NCBI RefSeq assembly: GCF_016863015.1
Contig: NZ_BOOB01000037.1
Coordinates: 118,867 to 182,866, forward strand
Length of the DNA stretch: 64,000 nucleotides
Reading direction: 5' to 3'
Source: Microbispora amethystogenes
GTDB lineage: Bacteria; Actinomycetota; Actinomycetes; Streptosporangiales; Streptosporangiaceae
A program made the translations under genes and the position numbers. Below, piece after piece: positions 17,423-27,709 of the stretch; within the stretch, counting starts at the first letter, position 1; every line of letters begins with the position of its first letter. The notes beneath the pieces were generated by a model. The model made no database searches. It was given only the letters and a program-made list of their open reading frames with translations, and was not told where the DNA came from.

Positions 17423-19009
17423 TCAGCCGGCCGGTTTCCTGGTCTTGGCGCTCCTGCCTGCCTTCGGGGGCCTCTCGGTCTTCTCCGTTCCCTTCCCGAT
17501 GGCCTTCTCCGCGTCCTTCTTTCCCCGCCGGCGTGGTTGGGCGGCGGGCGGTTCGGCGGGGCCGGCCATCGCGCCGTACTCGGCGAGCGAGTCCCGAAGG
17601 TAGTCGATGAGGTTCCAGACGTCGGGCACCATCTCGCGGTCGGCGACGATGCCGAAGTCGAGCCGGCCGTCGTAGGAGAACACGGTGATGTTCACGCCGC
17701 CGCTCACATCCGTGATCACCGACATCGGATGGAGCGCGACGACGCGGGCCCCGCACACGTACAGCGGTGACTGCGGCCCCGGCACGTTGGAGATCATCAG
17801 GTTCATCGCGGGAGCCCGGCGCGAGGCGATCCGGAAGGCCGACCTGGCGGCCAGCGCGCTCAGCGCGGCCGGCATCGCCTGGCTGAACTCCAGGAGCCAG
17901 GCCGCTGGAGCGGCGGCGAGCCGTTCCTTGACCAGTCGCATCGAGCGGTTCACCGACCGCAGCCGGTCACCCGGGTCGGCCACGTCGGTGGGGAGGGTGG
18001 TCATGGTCAGCATGACCTCGTTGGCGGCCGAACCGTTGACCGGCTGACCACGGGTGGAGACCGGGATCCCGGCCACCAGGGGCTGGCGGGGCAGCTCGTC
18101 CCGGCTTGCCAGCCAGCGCCGCAACGCCGTCGCGCACATCGCCATGACGACGTCGTTCACGGTCACGCCGAAGGCGTTCTTGATCCGCTTGACCTCGTCG
18201 AGCGGCAACTCGCCGAAGGCGAAGCGCCGGTGCTCGGAGATCGGCCCGGAGAACGGCGTGCGCGGCACCACCATCCGGGGCAGCTCCGGCAGGTTCACGT
18301 CGGCGTCGGAGCCGATGCCCCGGACGAACCGCGAGACCCGCCCCACCCCTGGAAGCTGGGCGACGAACGGCACCTCGTCCAGCCGGGGCACCGCCTCGGC
18401 GACGAAACGCAGCAGGGCCAGCGGGTTGTCCAGCACCCGTGCGACGCCCCTGACAACCATCTCCACCACGTCGGGGGCCCGCTGCGGCTCGGCCTCCTCC
18501 TCGGGGAGAGGCGTGTCGGACACCTGCGGCCCGAAGTCCATCAGCGCCGCCAGCACCTCCGCTCCGGTGACCCCGTCGACGGCGGCGTGATGGACCTTCG
18601 TGTAGACCGCCATCCGGCCCTCGGCGAGGCCGTGGATCAGGTAGAGCTCCCACAGCGGCCGCCCCCGGTCGAGCCGCCTCCCGTGCAACCGGGCGACCTG
18701 CTCGGCCAGCTTGTGATCGTCGCCCGGAGGGGGCAGCGCCAGCTCCCGCACGTGGTAGTCGAAGTCGACCTCCCGGTCTTCCGCCCAGTACGGATGATCG
18801 AGCCCGAAGGGCACCTCGACCAGCCGCCTGCGCAGCGGTGGCGCGAGGTGGAGCCTCCGCCGGAGCAGCGCGATCAGCTCCTCACGGGTCGGCGCGCCAC
18901 CCGGCCGGTCCGACGGGTCCAGAATCGTGAGCGCCGCGATGTGCGCGAGATTCGTTGGCGTCTCGAAGTTGAGGAACTGCGCGTCGAAGGCGCTGACTTG
19001 CTGTGCCAT
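17423..19009 (-). CDS. Wax ester synthase / diacylglycerol acyltransferase (WS/DGAT)
   Basis: A 528-aa bifunctional acyltransferase expected to esterify diacylglycerol or fatty alcohols with acyl-CoA, forming storage triacylglycerol or wax ester at the membrane. The condensing motif HHAAVDG (140-146) is intact, and the family features PLWELYLI, NDVVMAMC and NLMISNVPGP are present. The C-terminus adds ~30 residues of basic Lys/Arg-rich sequence (RRRGKKDAEKAIGKG). Members of this family are abundant in triacylglycerol-storing actinobacteria. The gene is isolated, convergent with the kinase. Confidence 0.9.
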   Translation of the reverse strand: MAQQVSAFDAQFLNFETPTNLAHIAALTILDPSDRPGGAPTREELIALLRRRLHLAPPLRRRLVEVPFGLDHPYWAEDREVDFDYHVRELALPPPGDDHKLAEQVARLHGRRLDRGRPLWELYLIHGLAEGRMAVYTKVHHAAVDGVTGAEVLAALMDFGPQVSDTPLPEEEAEPQRAPDVVEMVVRGVARVLDNPLALLRFVAEAVPRLDEVPFVAQLPGVGRVSRFVRGIGSDADVNLPELPRMVVPRTPFSGPISEHRRFAFGELPLDEVKRIKNAFGVTVNDVVMAMCATALRRWLASRDELPRQPLVAGIPVSTRGQPVNGSAANEVMLTMTTLPTDVADPGDRLRSVNRSMRLVKERLAAAPAAWLLEFSQAMPAALSALAARSAFRIASRRAPAMNLMISNVPGPQSPLYVCGARVVALHPMSVITDVSGGVNITVFSYDGRLDFGIVADREMVPDVWNLIDYLRDSLAEYGAMAGPAEPPAAQPRRRGKKDAEKAIGKGTEKTERPPKAGRSAKTRKPAG

Positions 19010-19138
19010 GTCTACTCACCTGCCCCGAAACGTCCAGGTCCGACCACCGCGCGACCGGGCGGTGCGCTGCGCGGTGCCTATTCCGGCGCCCCGTCAGTGC
19101 TCGATCCGAACCCGGTCGCGATGCCCCCCTCCTGGAGA

Positions 19139-19324
19139 TTAGTCGGCAGGCAGGCCGGTGCGGGCGCGGCCCGTCGGCGCGGCCGTCGCGCCGAGTGCGG
19201 CCAGGGCGAGCGCGGCCAGTGCGATGGGCCAGGGCCCCAGCCGGTCCACCCATGCGGCGAGGGTGTTCTGGAGGGCCGCGGCAGTGTCGATGATCGGGTC
19301 GCCCCCACTCCGTGCGGACGCCAC
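19139..19324 (-). CDS. Possible small single-TM protein downstream of the mer-type operon
   Basis: A GTG-started frame of 61 aa with an amphipathic N-terminal part (IIDTAAALQNTLAAWVDRLG) and one hydrophobic helix (WPIALAALALAALGATAA). It follows the MerF-like gene by 29 bases on the same strand and could be its last cistron. There is no clear ribosome binding site and the family is not recognised. It is the only candidate in the 344 bases between the two neighbouring genes. Confidence 0.3.
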   Translation of the reverse strand: MASARSGGDPIIDTAAALQNTLAAWVDRLGPWPIALAALALAALGATAAPTGRARTGLPAD

Positions 19325-19353
19325 ACGCGGCTCGTACAGGCCGTGCCCCAGGG

Positions 19354-19845
19354 TCAGCAGCCGCCGCAGGCGCAGCCGGACGCGCCGCGCCCTGTTTCAC
19401 CCCACCCTGTTTCGCCGCGCCCTGTTTCGCCGCGCCCTGTTTCGCCGCGCCCTGTTTCGCCGCGCCCTGTTTCGCCGCGCGCTGTTTCGCCGGCCCGCGC
19501 GGCGGCCGTGGTCCTGCGCCGGTGCAGCCACCACATGCCCCCGGCGGCGGCCAGCATCAGCCCGGCCACGGCGAGGAGGGTCTGCTCGGCCAGCGCCGCG
19601 CCCGCGCCGGTCAGCAGCCCGGCGCCGATCAGCACCGGCAGCGCGCAGCAGGCCGCGCACGCGAGCACGGCCAGCGCGGCGGCGACCTTGCTGCGCAGCG
19701 GCGGCTCGCCCTCGTCGGCGGTGCGGTCCTTCGACGCGTGAGCGGCGGTGAGCGACACCGCGACCGGCGTCGCCGGACCCCTGGCCGGAAGCGTGGAGGG
19801 GCCGGGCGCCGGAACCGGGATGCGATGGTCGTCGTGGGTGCTCAC
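19354..19845 (-). CDS. MerF/MerT-like metal transport membrane protein with repeat tail
   Basis: A 163-aa inner-membrane protein probably moving Hg(II) or another soft metal. A cytoplasmic N-terminal ~55 residues precede two transmembrane helices. The first holds a cysteine pair (VLACAACCALPVLIGAG), as in MerF/MerT, where a vicinal pair binds Hg(II). The C-terminal tail is a run of GETGR pentapeptides ending in the Cys-rich SGCACGGC. GTG start with AAGGAG nine bases upstream, inside the end of merR, so translation is probably coupled. The tail repeats come from 15-bp DNA units and look recently expanded. Mercury specificity is inferred from the operon. Confidence 0.65.
   Translation of the reverse strand: MSTHDDHRIPVPAPGPSTLPARGPATPVAVSLTAAHASKDRTADEGEPPLRSKVAAALAVLACAACCALPVLIGAGLLTGAGAALAEQTLLAVAGLMLAAAGGMWWLHRRRTTAAARAGETARGETGRGETGRGETGRGETGRGETGWGETGRGASGCACGGC
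19389..19495. repeat. 15-bp tandem repeat coding for GETGR units
   Basis: About seven copies of CCCTGTTTCGCCGCG run head to tail on the + strand inside the membrane-protein gene. The central copies are identical; the outer ones carry one or two changes. They stay in frame (15 = 5 codons), so copy number can vary without breaking the gene. Confidence 0.85.
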
Positions 19846-19848
19846 GGG

Positions 19849-20310
19849 TCAGCTCTCCTTGGGAGGGCGGCCCTCGGCCAGGCCGGCGAAGGGCAGCGGG
19901 CAGTCGGGGCAGGTGCAGTGGGTCAGGCTGTCGCATCCGGCGCTGACCACCTGGGCCAGCGCGTGGCGGATGGTGGTCAGATCGGCGATCTTCGCGTCCA
20001 CTTCGAGGATCTTGGCTTGGGCGCGGGCCCGCAGATCGGGGGTGGGGTGGCCACGCCGGCCGGTGTCGAGCAGCTCGGCCACCTCCTCCAGCGTGAAGCC
20101 GAGCCGCTGCGCGGCTTTGATCACCGTCAGCAGGGCGACGGTCTCGGGCGGGTAGGAGCGGTGCCCGCCGGGGCTGCGCGCCGGTTCGGCGATCAGGCCG
20201 CGCCGCTTGTAGTAGCGCAGCGTCTGGACGTTGACCCCGGCCTGCTCGGCCACCTGCCCGGTGCGCAGGTAGGGCTCACCCGGCCCCCGCAGCTCGACGT
20301 CCTGCTTCAC
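19849..20310 (-). CDS. merR: MerR-family mercuric/heavy-metal regulator
   Basis: A 153-aa regulator that would twist its own promoter when metal binds. Winged helix: YLRTGQVAEQAGVNVQTLRYYKRRGL. Dimerisation helix and metal loop: the C-terminus has the clustered cysteines AGCDSLTHCTCPDCPLP, close to MerR metal sites. The GTG start overlaps the stop of the preceding gene (GTGA), so the two are translationally coupled. The promoter of the operon carries a GTAC-N4-GTAC dyad in a 19-bp spacer, the hallmark of MerR control. Hg(II) is the likeliest effector, but another soft metal is possible. Confidence 0.8.
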   Translation of the reverse strand: MKQDVELRGPGEPYLRTGQVAEQAGVNVQTLRYYKRRGLIAEPARSPGGHRSYPPETVALLTVIKAAQRLGFTLEEVAELLDTGRRGHPTPDLRARAQAKILEVDAKIADLTTIRHALAQVVSAGCDSLTHCTCPDCPLPFAGLAEGRPPKES

Positions 20311-20684
20311 GCCGGCCGCCCCGCCTCGGCCGACGCAGTGGATCGGCCGGCCGCGCCGGCGCGGGCCTGCAGGGCGTCCAGCACGTCGGCATGCTCGGGC
20401 GGGACCGCCACGTCCAGCGTCAGGCCGCAACCGGCGATGGTGAGCGTGAAGGTGAAGAAGGAGCAGCAGCCGTTCTCCCGCGCCGTCAGCTCGGCTGCCC
20501 GCGCGGCGTACTCCGGGCTGAAGCGAAGCTCCAGCCGCAGGCGCTCACGCTCCTCGCGCCGTACGGCCCGGACCGTCTCGGCGAACAACGCGTCGAACTC
20601 GGCCACCCGCAGTGGCTGTTCGGCGGTGGGCAGCGTGCACGCCGGAGGTGCCCACCCCTGATCGAGGACGATGTCTTGGGTCAT
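20307..20684 (-). CDS. Small Cys-pair protein, first gene of the mer-type operon
   Basis: A 125-aa soluble protein whose function I do not recognise. A central vicinal pair ENGCCSFFTFTLTI, plus C in IAGCGLTLDV and C in PPACTLP, could bind a soft metal. LRVAEFDALFAETVRAV is a long helix and the C-terminus (PPEHADVLDALQARAGAA) is helical. It is the first gene behind the MerR-type promoter, and the ATG sits seven bases after the -10 box (leaderless). It ends overlapping merR. A metal-binding or metal-handling role is inferred from context only. Confidence 0.65.
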   Translation of the reverse strand: MTQDIVLDQGWAPPACTLPTAEQPLRVAEFDALFAETVRAVRREERERLRLELRFSPEYAARAAELTARENGCCSFFTFTLTIAGCGLTLDVAVPPEHADVLDALQARAGAAGRSTASAEAGRPA

Positions 20685-20691
20685 GCCTCGA

Positions 20692-20722
20692 CGGTAAGCC
20701 TGTACCCAGGTACCGGATGCAA
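20692..20722 (-). promoter_or_regulatory. MerR-type promoter with 19-bp spacer and operator dyad
   Basis: Read on the minus strand: -35 TTGCAT (20722-20717), a 19-base spacer, -10 TTACCG (20697-20692), then seven bases to the ATG. The over-long spacer contains GTAC-CTGG-GTAC (20702-20713), the same GTAC-N4-GTAC arrangement as the classical mer operator. The MerR protein encoded in the operon should bind here. Confidence 0.8.
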
Positions 20723-20789
20723 CCCCCAATCTTCCACGCCACCGGATCGAGCCGCTTCAGGCGGCCGGACCGCCGGGGCGGAAGTACCG

Positions 20790-21245
20790 CAGCGGTGCGG
20801 CGTCTCGTGACCCGGTCAGTGGCGGTGACCGGCGTCGGGCTGCGCCGCGCCGCCTCGATCCGCTGGACCACCAGCGTCCAGGGACCGCCGGGGCCGGCTA
20901 CCGGCCCGGCCGTCTCCCCCTCGCGGGCGGCGAAGACGGCGTCCTCCAGCGGCCCGCCGCCGCGACCCCGCCGGTCCGCAGCACGCCCGCCAGGGTGAGC
21001 GCCGCCCGGGCGGCCTCCTCCGCCACCAGAGGCGGCACCGGACGACCCGGACACGCCGGGGACGCTGAGGGCCCGGTGGGCTGGGCGGGGGTGGTGAACT
21101 CGGAGGGCTGGGGCGGCAGGCCGAGCCGGGCCGCCTCCTGCTCGGCGAGGATCTCGGCCACTATGACCTGCACCAGCCAGCGGCGCAGGTTGCGGCCGGA
21201 CCAGCCGCTCGTCCCGGACGCCGGCGGCCGGGGCGGCCGCCCATG
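20790..21245 (-). pseudogene. Broken parvulin/PrsA-like foldase remnant
   Basis: Two frames together read as a peptidyl-prolyl isomerase-like protein. The first gives RNLRRWLVQVIVAEILAEQE, then a Pro-rich stretch and PPLVAEEAARAALTLAGVL. The second, after a shift near 20965, gives LEDAVFAAREGETAGPVAGP followed by GGPWTLVVQRIEA, like the C-terminus of a parvulin domain. No single frame covers both and no start with a ribosome binding site is visible. It is probably a decayed gene, though a sequencing indel could give the same picture. It fills most of the 598-base gap upstream of the mer-type operon. Confidence 0.4.
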
Positions 21246-21282
21246 GTCGCCCCGGCCGTCCTTCTAGGGTGTGAGCTCAGGT

Positions 21283-22467
21283 CTAGTCGCAGTGTCCAGG
21301 GCCGATGATTCCGTTGTTGTAGTTGTCGAGCGTGGTGGCCAGGAGGTTGACATCGTTCCGCTCGGCCTTGCTCAGCGAGTTCCAGCTGCTGGGAGCGTGG
21401 GTGGCGAGGAAGGCGTCCGCGTCGGCGATGCTGCCCGACACCGCGGAGCCGTCCGCGCCGCCGGCGATGCCGAGCTTCGCGGCGAGCAACTGTCCTCGCA
21501 GCTTGTTGATGCCGTTGCTGGCCGCGCCGTTGAAGTTCAGGATGGCGACGGCCTCGTTCGTGGTGGTCACCTTCTGGCTGGACTGCCCGCTCGGCGTGCC
21601 GAGCCAGATCGGCAGCTTCGGCGCCATGGCCTGGGTGTGGTTCTTCCAGTAGCCGATGGTGAGCGTGCATCCCGCCGGCGGCGGAGTAGTGCAGTTGACC
21701 GTCACCGTCGCGGTCGCGGAGGGTCCCGCCGTGTTGTCGTCGGTGTGGGTCAGGGTCGCCGTGTTCGTCTGTACGCCGGCGTCGTCACAGGTGAACGTAC
21801 GCGTGTAGGTCGTCTCGGCGCTTCCGGAGAACGTTCCTAGGTTCCCCTGCATGCTGTCGTCGACCGACACCTTGTCGTGGACGGGGGTGATACTCGACGG
21901 CCAGCTGAAGCTGTCGGACGTGTTCGGGCCGAAGGGGGTCCCCAGGTGTCCCGAGTGGTTGGTGATCGAGGTGTCGGCCGTCACCTTGTACGCCTTGCCG
22001 GTGTCCGGCGGCGACGGGACTGCTACTTCGTACCCGTAGCAGCGGGACTCGCCCGGCGCCAGGACCGGATGGCCGGAGGTGTCGAGCGGCTTCGAGGCCA
22101 CGACCGCGGTGCTCGGCGGCTTCGTGACGTTGATGATCGAGGTCAGGCTCTCGGTGGCCACGGCGCCGCCGTTGGTGATACAGACCTCTCCCGCGATGTA
22201 TGCGGCTTCCGTGCCATTGTCCCTGGTCAGTCCCACCGTATAGGTGACGTCGCCGGATTGACCGGGCGTCAGGTCCAGGCTGGTCGGGTCAGCCGACTTT
22301 GTAACGTTCCACGCGTAGGTCTTGGTCCAGTGCGGCGTAGCCGACACCGTCTGAGACAGCGTCGTGCCGGCCTGCGACTCAGCAAGCGCCGGCGTGACCG
22401 ACATTCCGGAGGCGGCGACAAGCGCGGCCACAGGCACCCAAGCGAGGCGTCGTGTCCAAAGTTGCAT
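21283..22467 (-). CDS. Secreted protein with Ig-like domains and a GYWKNH C-terminal domain
   Basis: A 394-aa exported protein with a classical signal peptide (MQLWTRRLAWVPVAALVAA ... PALA). A beta-rich region with DUF11-like repeats follows (KSADPTSLDLTPGQSGDVTYTV, then TNTATLTHTDDNTAGPSATATVTVNC). The C-terminal ~120 residues open with GCTLTIGYWKNH, a domain often found at the end of secreted actinobacterial proteins. The ATG follows GGGAAG. Base composition is visibly less GC-rich than in the neighbours, with many third-position A/T codons. Function is unknown; a surface or matrix role is possible. Confidence 0.75.
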   Translation of the reverse strand: MQLWTRRLAWVPVAALVAASGMSVTPALAESQAGTTLSQTVSATPHWTKTYAWNVTKSADPTSLDLTPGQSGDVTYTVGLTRDNGTEAAYIAGEVCITNGGAVATESLTSIINVTKPPSTAVVASKPLDTSGHPVLAPGESRCYGYEVAVPSPPDTGKAYKVTADTSITNHSGHLGTPFGPNTSDSFSWPSSITPVHDKVSVDDSMQGNLGTFSGSAETTYTRTFTCDDAGVQTNTATLTHTDDNTAGPSATATVTVNCTTPPPAGCTLTIGYWKNHTQAMAPKLPIWLGTPSGQSSQKVTTTNEAVAILNFNGAASNGINKLRGQLLAAKLGIAGGADGSAVSGSIADADAFLATHAPSSWNSLSKAERNDVNLLATTLDNYNNGIIGPGHCD

Positions 22468-22886
22468 ATTTCTTCCCTTGCTGTCCTGCCACCACCATGA
22501 CCGTTCGTTCGGTGGTCTTAACAGGTCGCTACTGATGCAATGTCCGAGCCTAGGCACTTTGCCCAAGTATGGCCATACATGCGGTAATTCCTGAGCGGTT
22601 GTAAAGATGCCTGTCCAGGGCGTCGGGATGGGCCTTACTTCCGGTGCCGGTTCGCCCCGCTCCGCCGTACGCTGATCGGTGATCAGGGACTCGGTCCTCC
22701 TGCCAAAGAGGAGACCGGACGGTGTCGGTGTGCGTGGCGATCTCGCAGGCCAAACCCGTACACGCTCGTCGCTGAGCCGCGGACCGAGTTCGCCGAGAAG
22801 CCGGCCGGATTCAGCCGGTGAGCAGGCCGCGGGCGTGAAAGTTTCCTGACGTACGGCTGGTGACGCGTGTCCGCAAGTAGCGTCGT
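22468..22886. other. Divergent spacer of lower GC content
   Basis: No gene is seen between the divergent secreted protein and the GH3 gene. The spacer contains a 12-bp perfect palindrome GTATGGCCATAC (22567-22578) about 100 bases upstream of the secreted-protein start, and the palindrome GAAAGTTTC (22837-22845) 50 bases before the GH3 promoter's -35 box. Confidence 0.5.
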
Positions 22887-22916
22887 TTGACCCGAAAATC
22901 CCTTGATTCCTACGGT
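22887..22916 (+). promoter_or_regulatory. Promoter of the GH3 gene
   Basis: TTGACC (22887-22892), 18 bases, then TACGGT (22911-22916). Transcription would begin near 22923, giving an ~18-base leader that contains the GGGAGG ribosome binding site. Confidence 0.5.
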
Positions 22917-22940
22917 CAGCAGGAATATGAGGGAGGACCC

Positions 22941-25199
<2,259 letters not shown>

Positions 25200-25246
25200 C
25201 GGATGACCGGGTGACCGGTCCCGCCGCGCCGTAGTCCGACGCCTCG

Positions 25247-25284
25247 CTCGGGGCCCAGGTGGATGACTTCCCCTGGGTCCCGAG
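25247..25284. terminator. Terminator hairpin between convergent genes
   Basis: CTCGGGGCCCAGG (25247-25259) pairs with CCTGGGTCCCGAG (25272-25284), a 13-bp stem with one G-U pair, in the 123-base gap between the GH3 gene and the convergent DUF3592-like gene. Confidence 0.7.
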
Positions 25285-25322
25285 GAGCGGGGCACGACCG
25301 TGAGGCCCGGCCTCCGGCGGGT

Positions 25323-25739
25323 TCAGAACGTCTGCGCGAGGGCGATGCCCGCTCCCACGGTGAACAGGACGACCCCCACCGCGAGGAAGATCCCGCCGAG
25401 CAGCGTGCCACTCCCCGCCACGCTGTCGATGCGGATCCGCGTGGGCCTCGCCGGGTCGTACAGCACCGGCACCTCCTGCCCGGGCCTGGCCGGCGGCGGG
25501 TTGCTCCCGTAGCTGCTCTCGGCCTCGACCTGCTGGCCGTACAGGGTGACGAAGCGAATGGTCGGGTAGTAGACGGTGCCGTCGTCGGAACGGCTCGCCC
25601 GCAGCCGCACGACCAGGCCGCTGGCGCGGTGCGCCCGGCGGCGGAACTCCCGGGCGTTGACGATGACTCCTCCGCCGATGAGGCCGAAGACGAGCCCGAG
25701 GCCGGACAGGATCAAAGTGATGAGAGCGGTTTGTGACAC
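25323..25739 (-). CDS. DUF3592-type membrane protein
   Basis: A 138-aa protein with an N-terminal transmembrane helix (LITLILSGLGLVFGLIGGGVIV), a beta-rich extracytoplasmic part (YYPTIRFVTLYGQQVEAESS, VPVLYDPARPTRIRID) and a C-terminal transmembrane helix (LLGGIFLAVGVVLFTVGAGIAL). This order is typical of DUF3592 proteins, whose role is unknown. The GTG start puts the first helix at the N-terminus. The gene is convergent with the GH3 gene and on the same strand as the PH-like gene upstream. Confidence 0.75.
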   Translation of the reverse strand: MSQTALITLILSGLGLVFGLIGGGVIVNAREFRRRAHRASGLVVRLRASRSDDGTVYYPTIRFVTLYGQQVEAESSYGSNPPPARPGQEVPVLYDPARPTRIRIDSVAGSGTLLGGIFLAVGVVLFTVGAGIALAQTF

Positions 25740-25830
25740 GCACCGGACTCTAGGACGCCGAGCTTGACATCGGCTTGCACCTCTTTTGCCGGCTTTCCGG
25801 CGCCGCGGCCCCGATCCGCCGGTCACCCGG

Positions 25831-26244
25831 TCAGGGGCGCAGCCGCATGAGCGCCTCGGCCACGGCGACCACGGGCTCGCCGAGGTCGAACCGGCTGAAG
25901 AGGTGGATCTGCTCCCCCGCGTCGATCTCCAGCAGTTCGGTGGTCAGGCCGTACCTGCGGTTGGTGTTGACCCGGATGCGGTCCACGTCGTTCCAGGAGA
26001 TCCGCTCCCTGCCGCCGAGCCCGCTGACGACGAGGCCGTCCTCCCCCGCCGCGAGCCGTACGGGTGCCACCAGGTCGCGTCCGGCCAGCACGGCGAAGCC
26101 CAGGGCGGCCACGCCGGCGAGGAAGAGCAGCCAGCCGTCGCCGGTGATCGCCAGCGCCGCGCACAGCACGGCGCCGGCGGCCTTCAGCGCGACGATCCCC
26201 CGGGGCACCCGCCACTGGTGCCGCGTCTCCTGAACATCCGCCAT
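25831..26244 (-). CDS. PH-domain (bPH6-like) membrane protein
   Basis: A 137-aa protein with two adjacent hydrophobic helices (GIVALKAAGAVLCAALAITG, WLLFLAGVAALGFAVLAGRD) followed by a small PH-like beta domain (GEDGLVVSGLGGRERISWND, then TTELLEIDAGEQIHLFSRFD). Such proteins are common in actinobacteria and their function is unknown. A TTACGCT box eight bases before the ATG suggests a leaderless start. An N-terminal extension possible in the same frame is low-complexity and unlikely. Confidence 0.7.
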   Translation of the reverse strand: MADVQETRHQWRVPRGIVALKAAGAVLCAALAITGDGWLLFLAGVAALGFAVLAGRDLVAPVRLAAGEDGLVVSGLGGRERISWNDVDRIRVNTNRRYGLTTELLEIDAGEQIHLFSRFDLGEPVVAVAEALMRLRP

Positions 26245-26475
26245 CGGGGCAGCGTAACGAATCAGGGTCCTGCACGCCGCCCGCACCGGCCACGACCCCG
26301 GGTGTGACCCCAGGCCTGATCCCGGGCCTGATCCCGGGCGCGGCCCGCGAGACGGTGGCCCCGCGCGCCCCACGTCCACGCGCCCCACGTCCACGCGCCC
26401 CACGTCCGCGCGTCCCGGTTCCGCGCCGGGGCCACAGCTCCTCCCCCTTGGCCGCTCATGGCCGCATCGGGCCGT

Positions 26476-27039
26476 TCAGGGGCCCTCGTCCTCCAGGTGC
26501 ATCGCCTGCTCCTCGGCGGTGTATCCGCCGAAGTCAGGCCCCACGTCCTCGGCGATCATGTCCTTCTCGGTGTCCACGCCCATGCCGCCGTCGGGGTCGA
26601 CGAGCCGCCCGGCCCGGCCCGGCTCGCCGGTGCCGTACCTGCCCGCCTGGGCCGGGTTCACGGTGGCGTAGCCGTCGGGGTCCTCCGAGCCGTACCCGCC
26701 GGCCTCGTCCCCGGTCAGCGCCTCATATTCGTCGTACGGCCGCTCGCCGCCCTCGCCGAGCACGTCGCCCTCGGCACCGGTATCAGCATCGGCATCGGTG
26801 CCGAACCGCACATCGGTGTCGGGGACCTCGCGGGACAGGCGGAGGTCGAGCGACTCCCCCTCGCGCATCTCGTTCGGGGTGGTGCCGTACTCGTCAAGGC
26901 CCAGCGGCCGGTCGCCGGGCAGCGGCATCTCCTGTGGGTCGGACGCCCACTGCTGCTCGGGTGTGCCCTCCTGCAGGTCTGGAATGCCCTCGTCCTCGAA
27001 CCGCGAGCGCGGATCGGGCTGTGGTCTGTTCTCTCTCAT
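26476..27039 (-). CDS. DUF5709 acidic protein
   Basis: A 187-aa soluble, highly acidic and probably disordered protein. The pattern matches the actinobacterial DUF5709 family: short conserved blocks PLGLDEYGTTPNEMREGESL, LDLRLSREVPD and RAGRLVDPDGG, and the terminal EEQAMHLEDE, separated by Asp/Gly-rich stretches. The ATG has no strong ribosome binding site. Function unknown; a stress or spore-associated role has been guessed for such proteins but nothing here proves it. Confidence 0.75.
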   Translation of the reverse strand: MRENRPQPDPRSRFEDEGIPDLQEGTPEQQWASDPQEMPLPGDRPLGLDEYGTTPNEMREGESLDLRLSREVPDTDVRFGTDADADTGAEGDVLGEGGERPYDEYEALTGDEAGGYGSEDPDGYATVNPAQAGRYGTGEPGRAGRLVDPDGGMGVDTEKDMIAEDVGPDFGGYTAEEQAMHLEDEGP

Positions 27040-27089
27040 ACCGGCCCCATGCCCCGCCGTACGGCCCTTAGGCAGGTCCGCCCGGTCTG

Positions 27090-27581
27090 TCAGGTGACGG
27101 GCACGATCTCGGCCCGCCGAAGCTCGCCCCCGGCGACGTCGAGCAGGCCGATCGTGCCGTGCGGCTGGCGGCGGCGGTCGGTGGGCGAGCCGGGGTTGAA
27201 GACCCGCACCCCGTCACCGGTCACGTCCATCGGAATGTGGGAGTGGCCGTAGACGACGAGATCGGCGCCGGGGAAGCGGCGCCGCATCCGGGCGGTCCGC
27301 CCGGTGGTCTGGCCGCTGTCGTGGATCATTCCCACCCGGAGCCCGCCGAGGTCGAGTTCGAGTGTCTCGGGGGCGCCCCAGGCCGCCACGTCCGGGCCGT
27401 CGTTGTTGCCGAGCACCGCGCGCACCGGCGCGTAGGCCGACAGCTCCACCAGCACCTCCGCCGTGCAGACGTCGCCGGCGTGCAGGATCAGGTCCGCCCT
27501 CCGCAGGTGCCCGGCGACGGCGGGCGGGCACGCCTTCCAGCGCCGGGGGGCATGGGTGTCCGCCAGCACGACGACCTTCAC
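27090..27581 (-). CDS. YfcE/MJ0936-type metallophosphoesterase
   Basis: A 163-aa calcineurin-like phosphodiesterase that would hydrolyse phosphodiester or nucleotide substrates with a di-metal centre. Ligand motifs are in order: VVLADTHAP (D-x-H), LILHAGDVC (GD), VLGNNDGP (GNxD variant), MIHDSG (His) and VVYGHSHIPM (GHxH). VFNPGSPTDRR is the family's conserved end. The GTG start sits almost against a GGAGG, which is close, but the D-x-H motif begins at residue 8, so the start cannot be much later. Substrate unknown. Confidence 0.82.
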   Translation of the reverse strand: MKVVVLADTHAPRRWKACPPAVAGHLRRADLILHAGDVCTAEVLVELSAYAPVRAVLGNNDGPDVAAWGAPETLELDLGGLRVGMIHDSGQTTGRTARMRRRFPGADLVVYGHSHIPMDVTGDGVRVFNPGSPTDRRRQPHGTIGLLDVAGGELRRAEIVPVT

Positions 27582-27709
27582 TCCTCCATCTTCACCCGCG
27601 AGAAGAGGTGCCAAGCGACGTATTCCGGGAATAGAAAGGCAGGTCCCCGACAACCCTCGGCCCGCACCCCCAATGCCGGTTCCCCTATCGGCGCCGTTCG
27701 GGAGGACAT

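Noticed and set aside
19389..19495. Regular short repeats that could suggest a CRISPR array.
   Set aside because: The 15-bp units have no spacers, are in frame with a gene, and no cas genes are near. They are coding tandem repeats.
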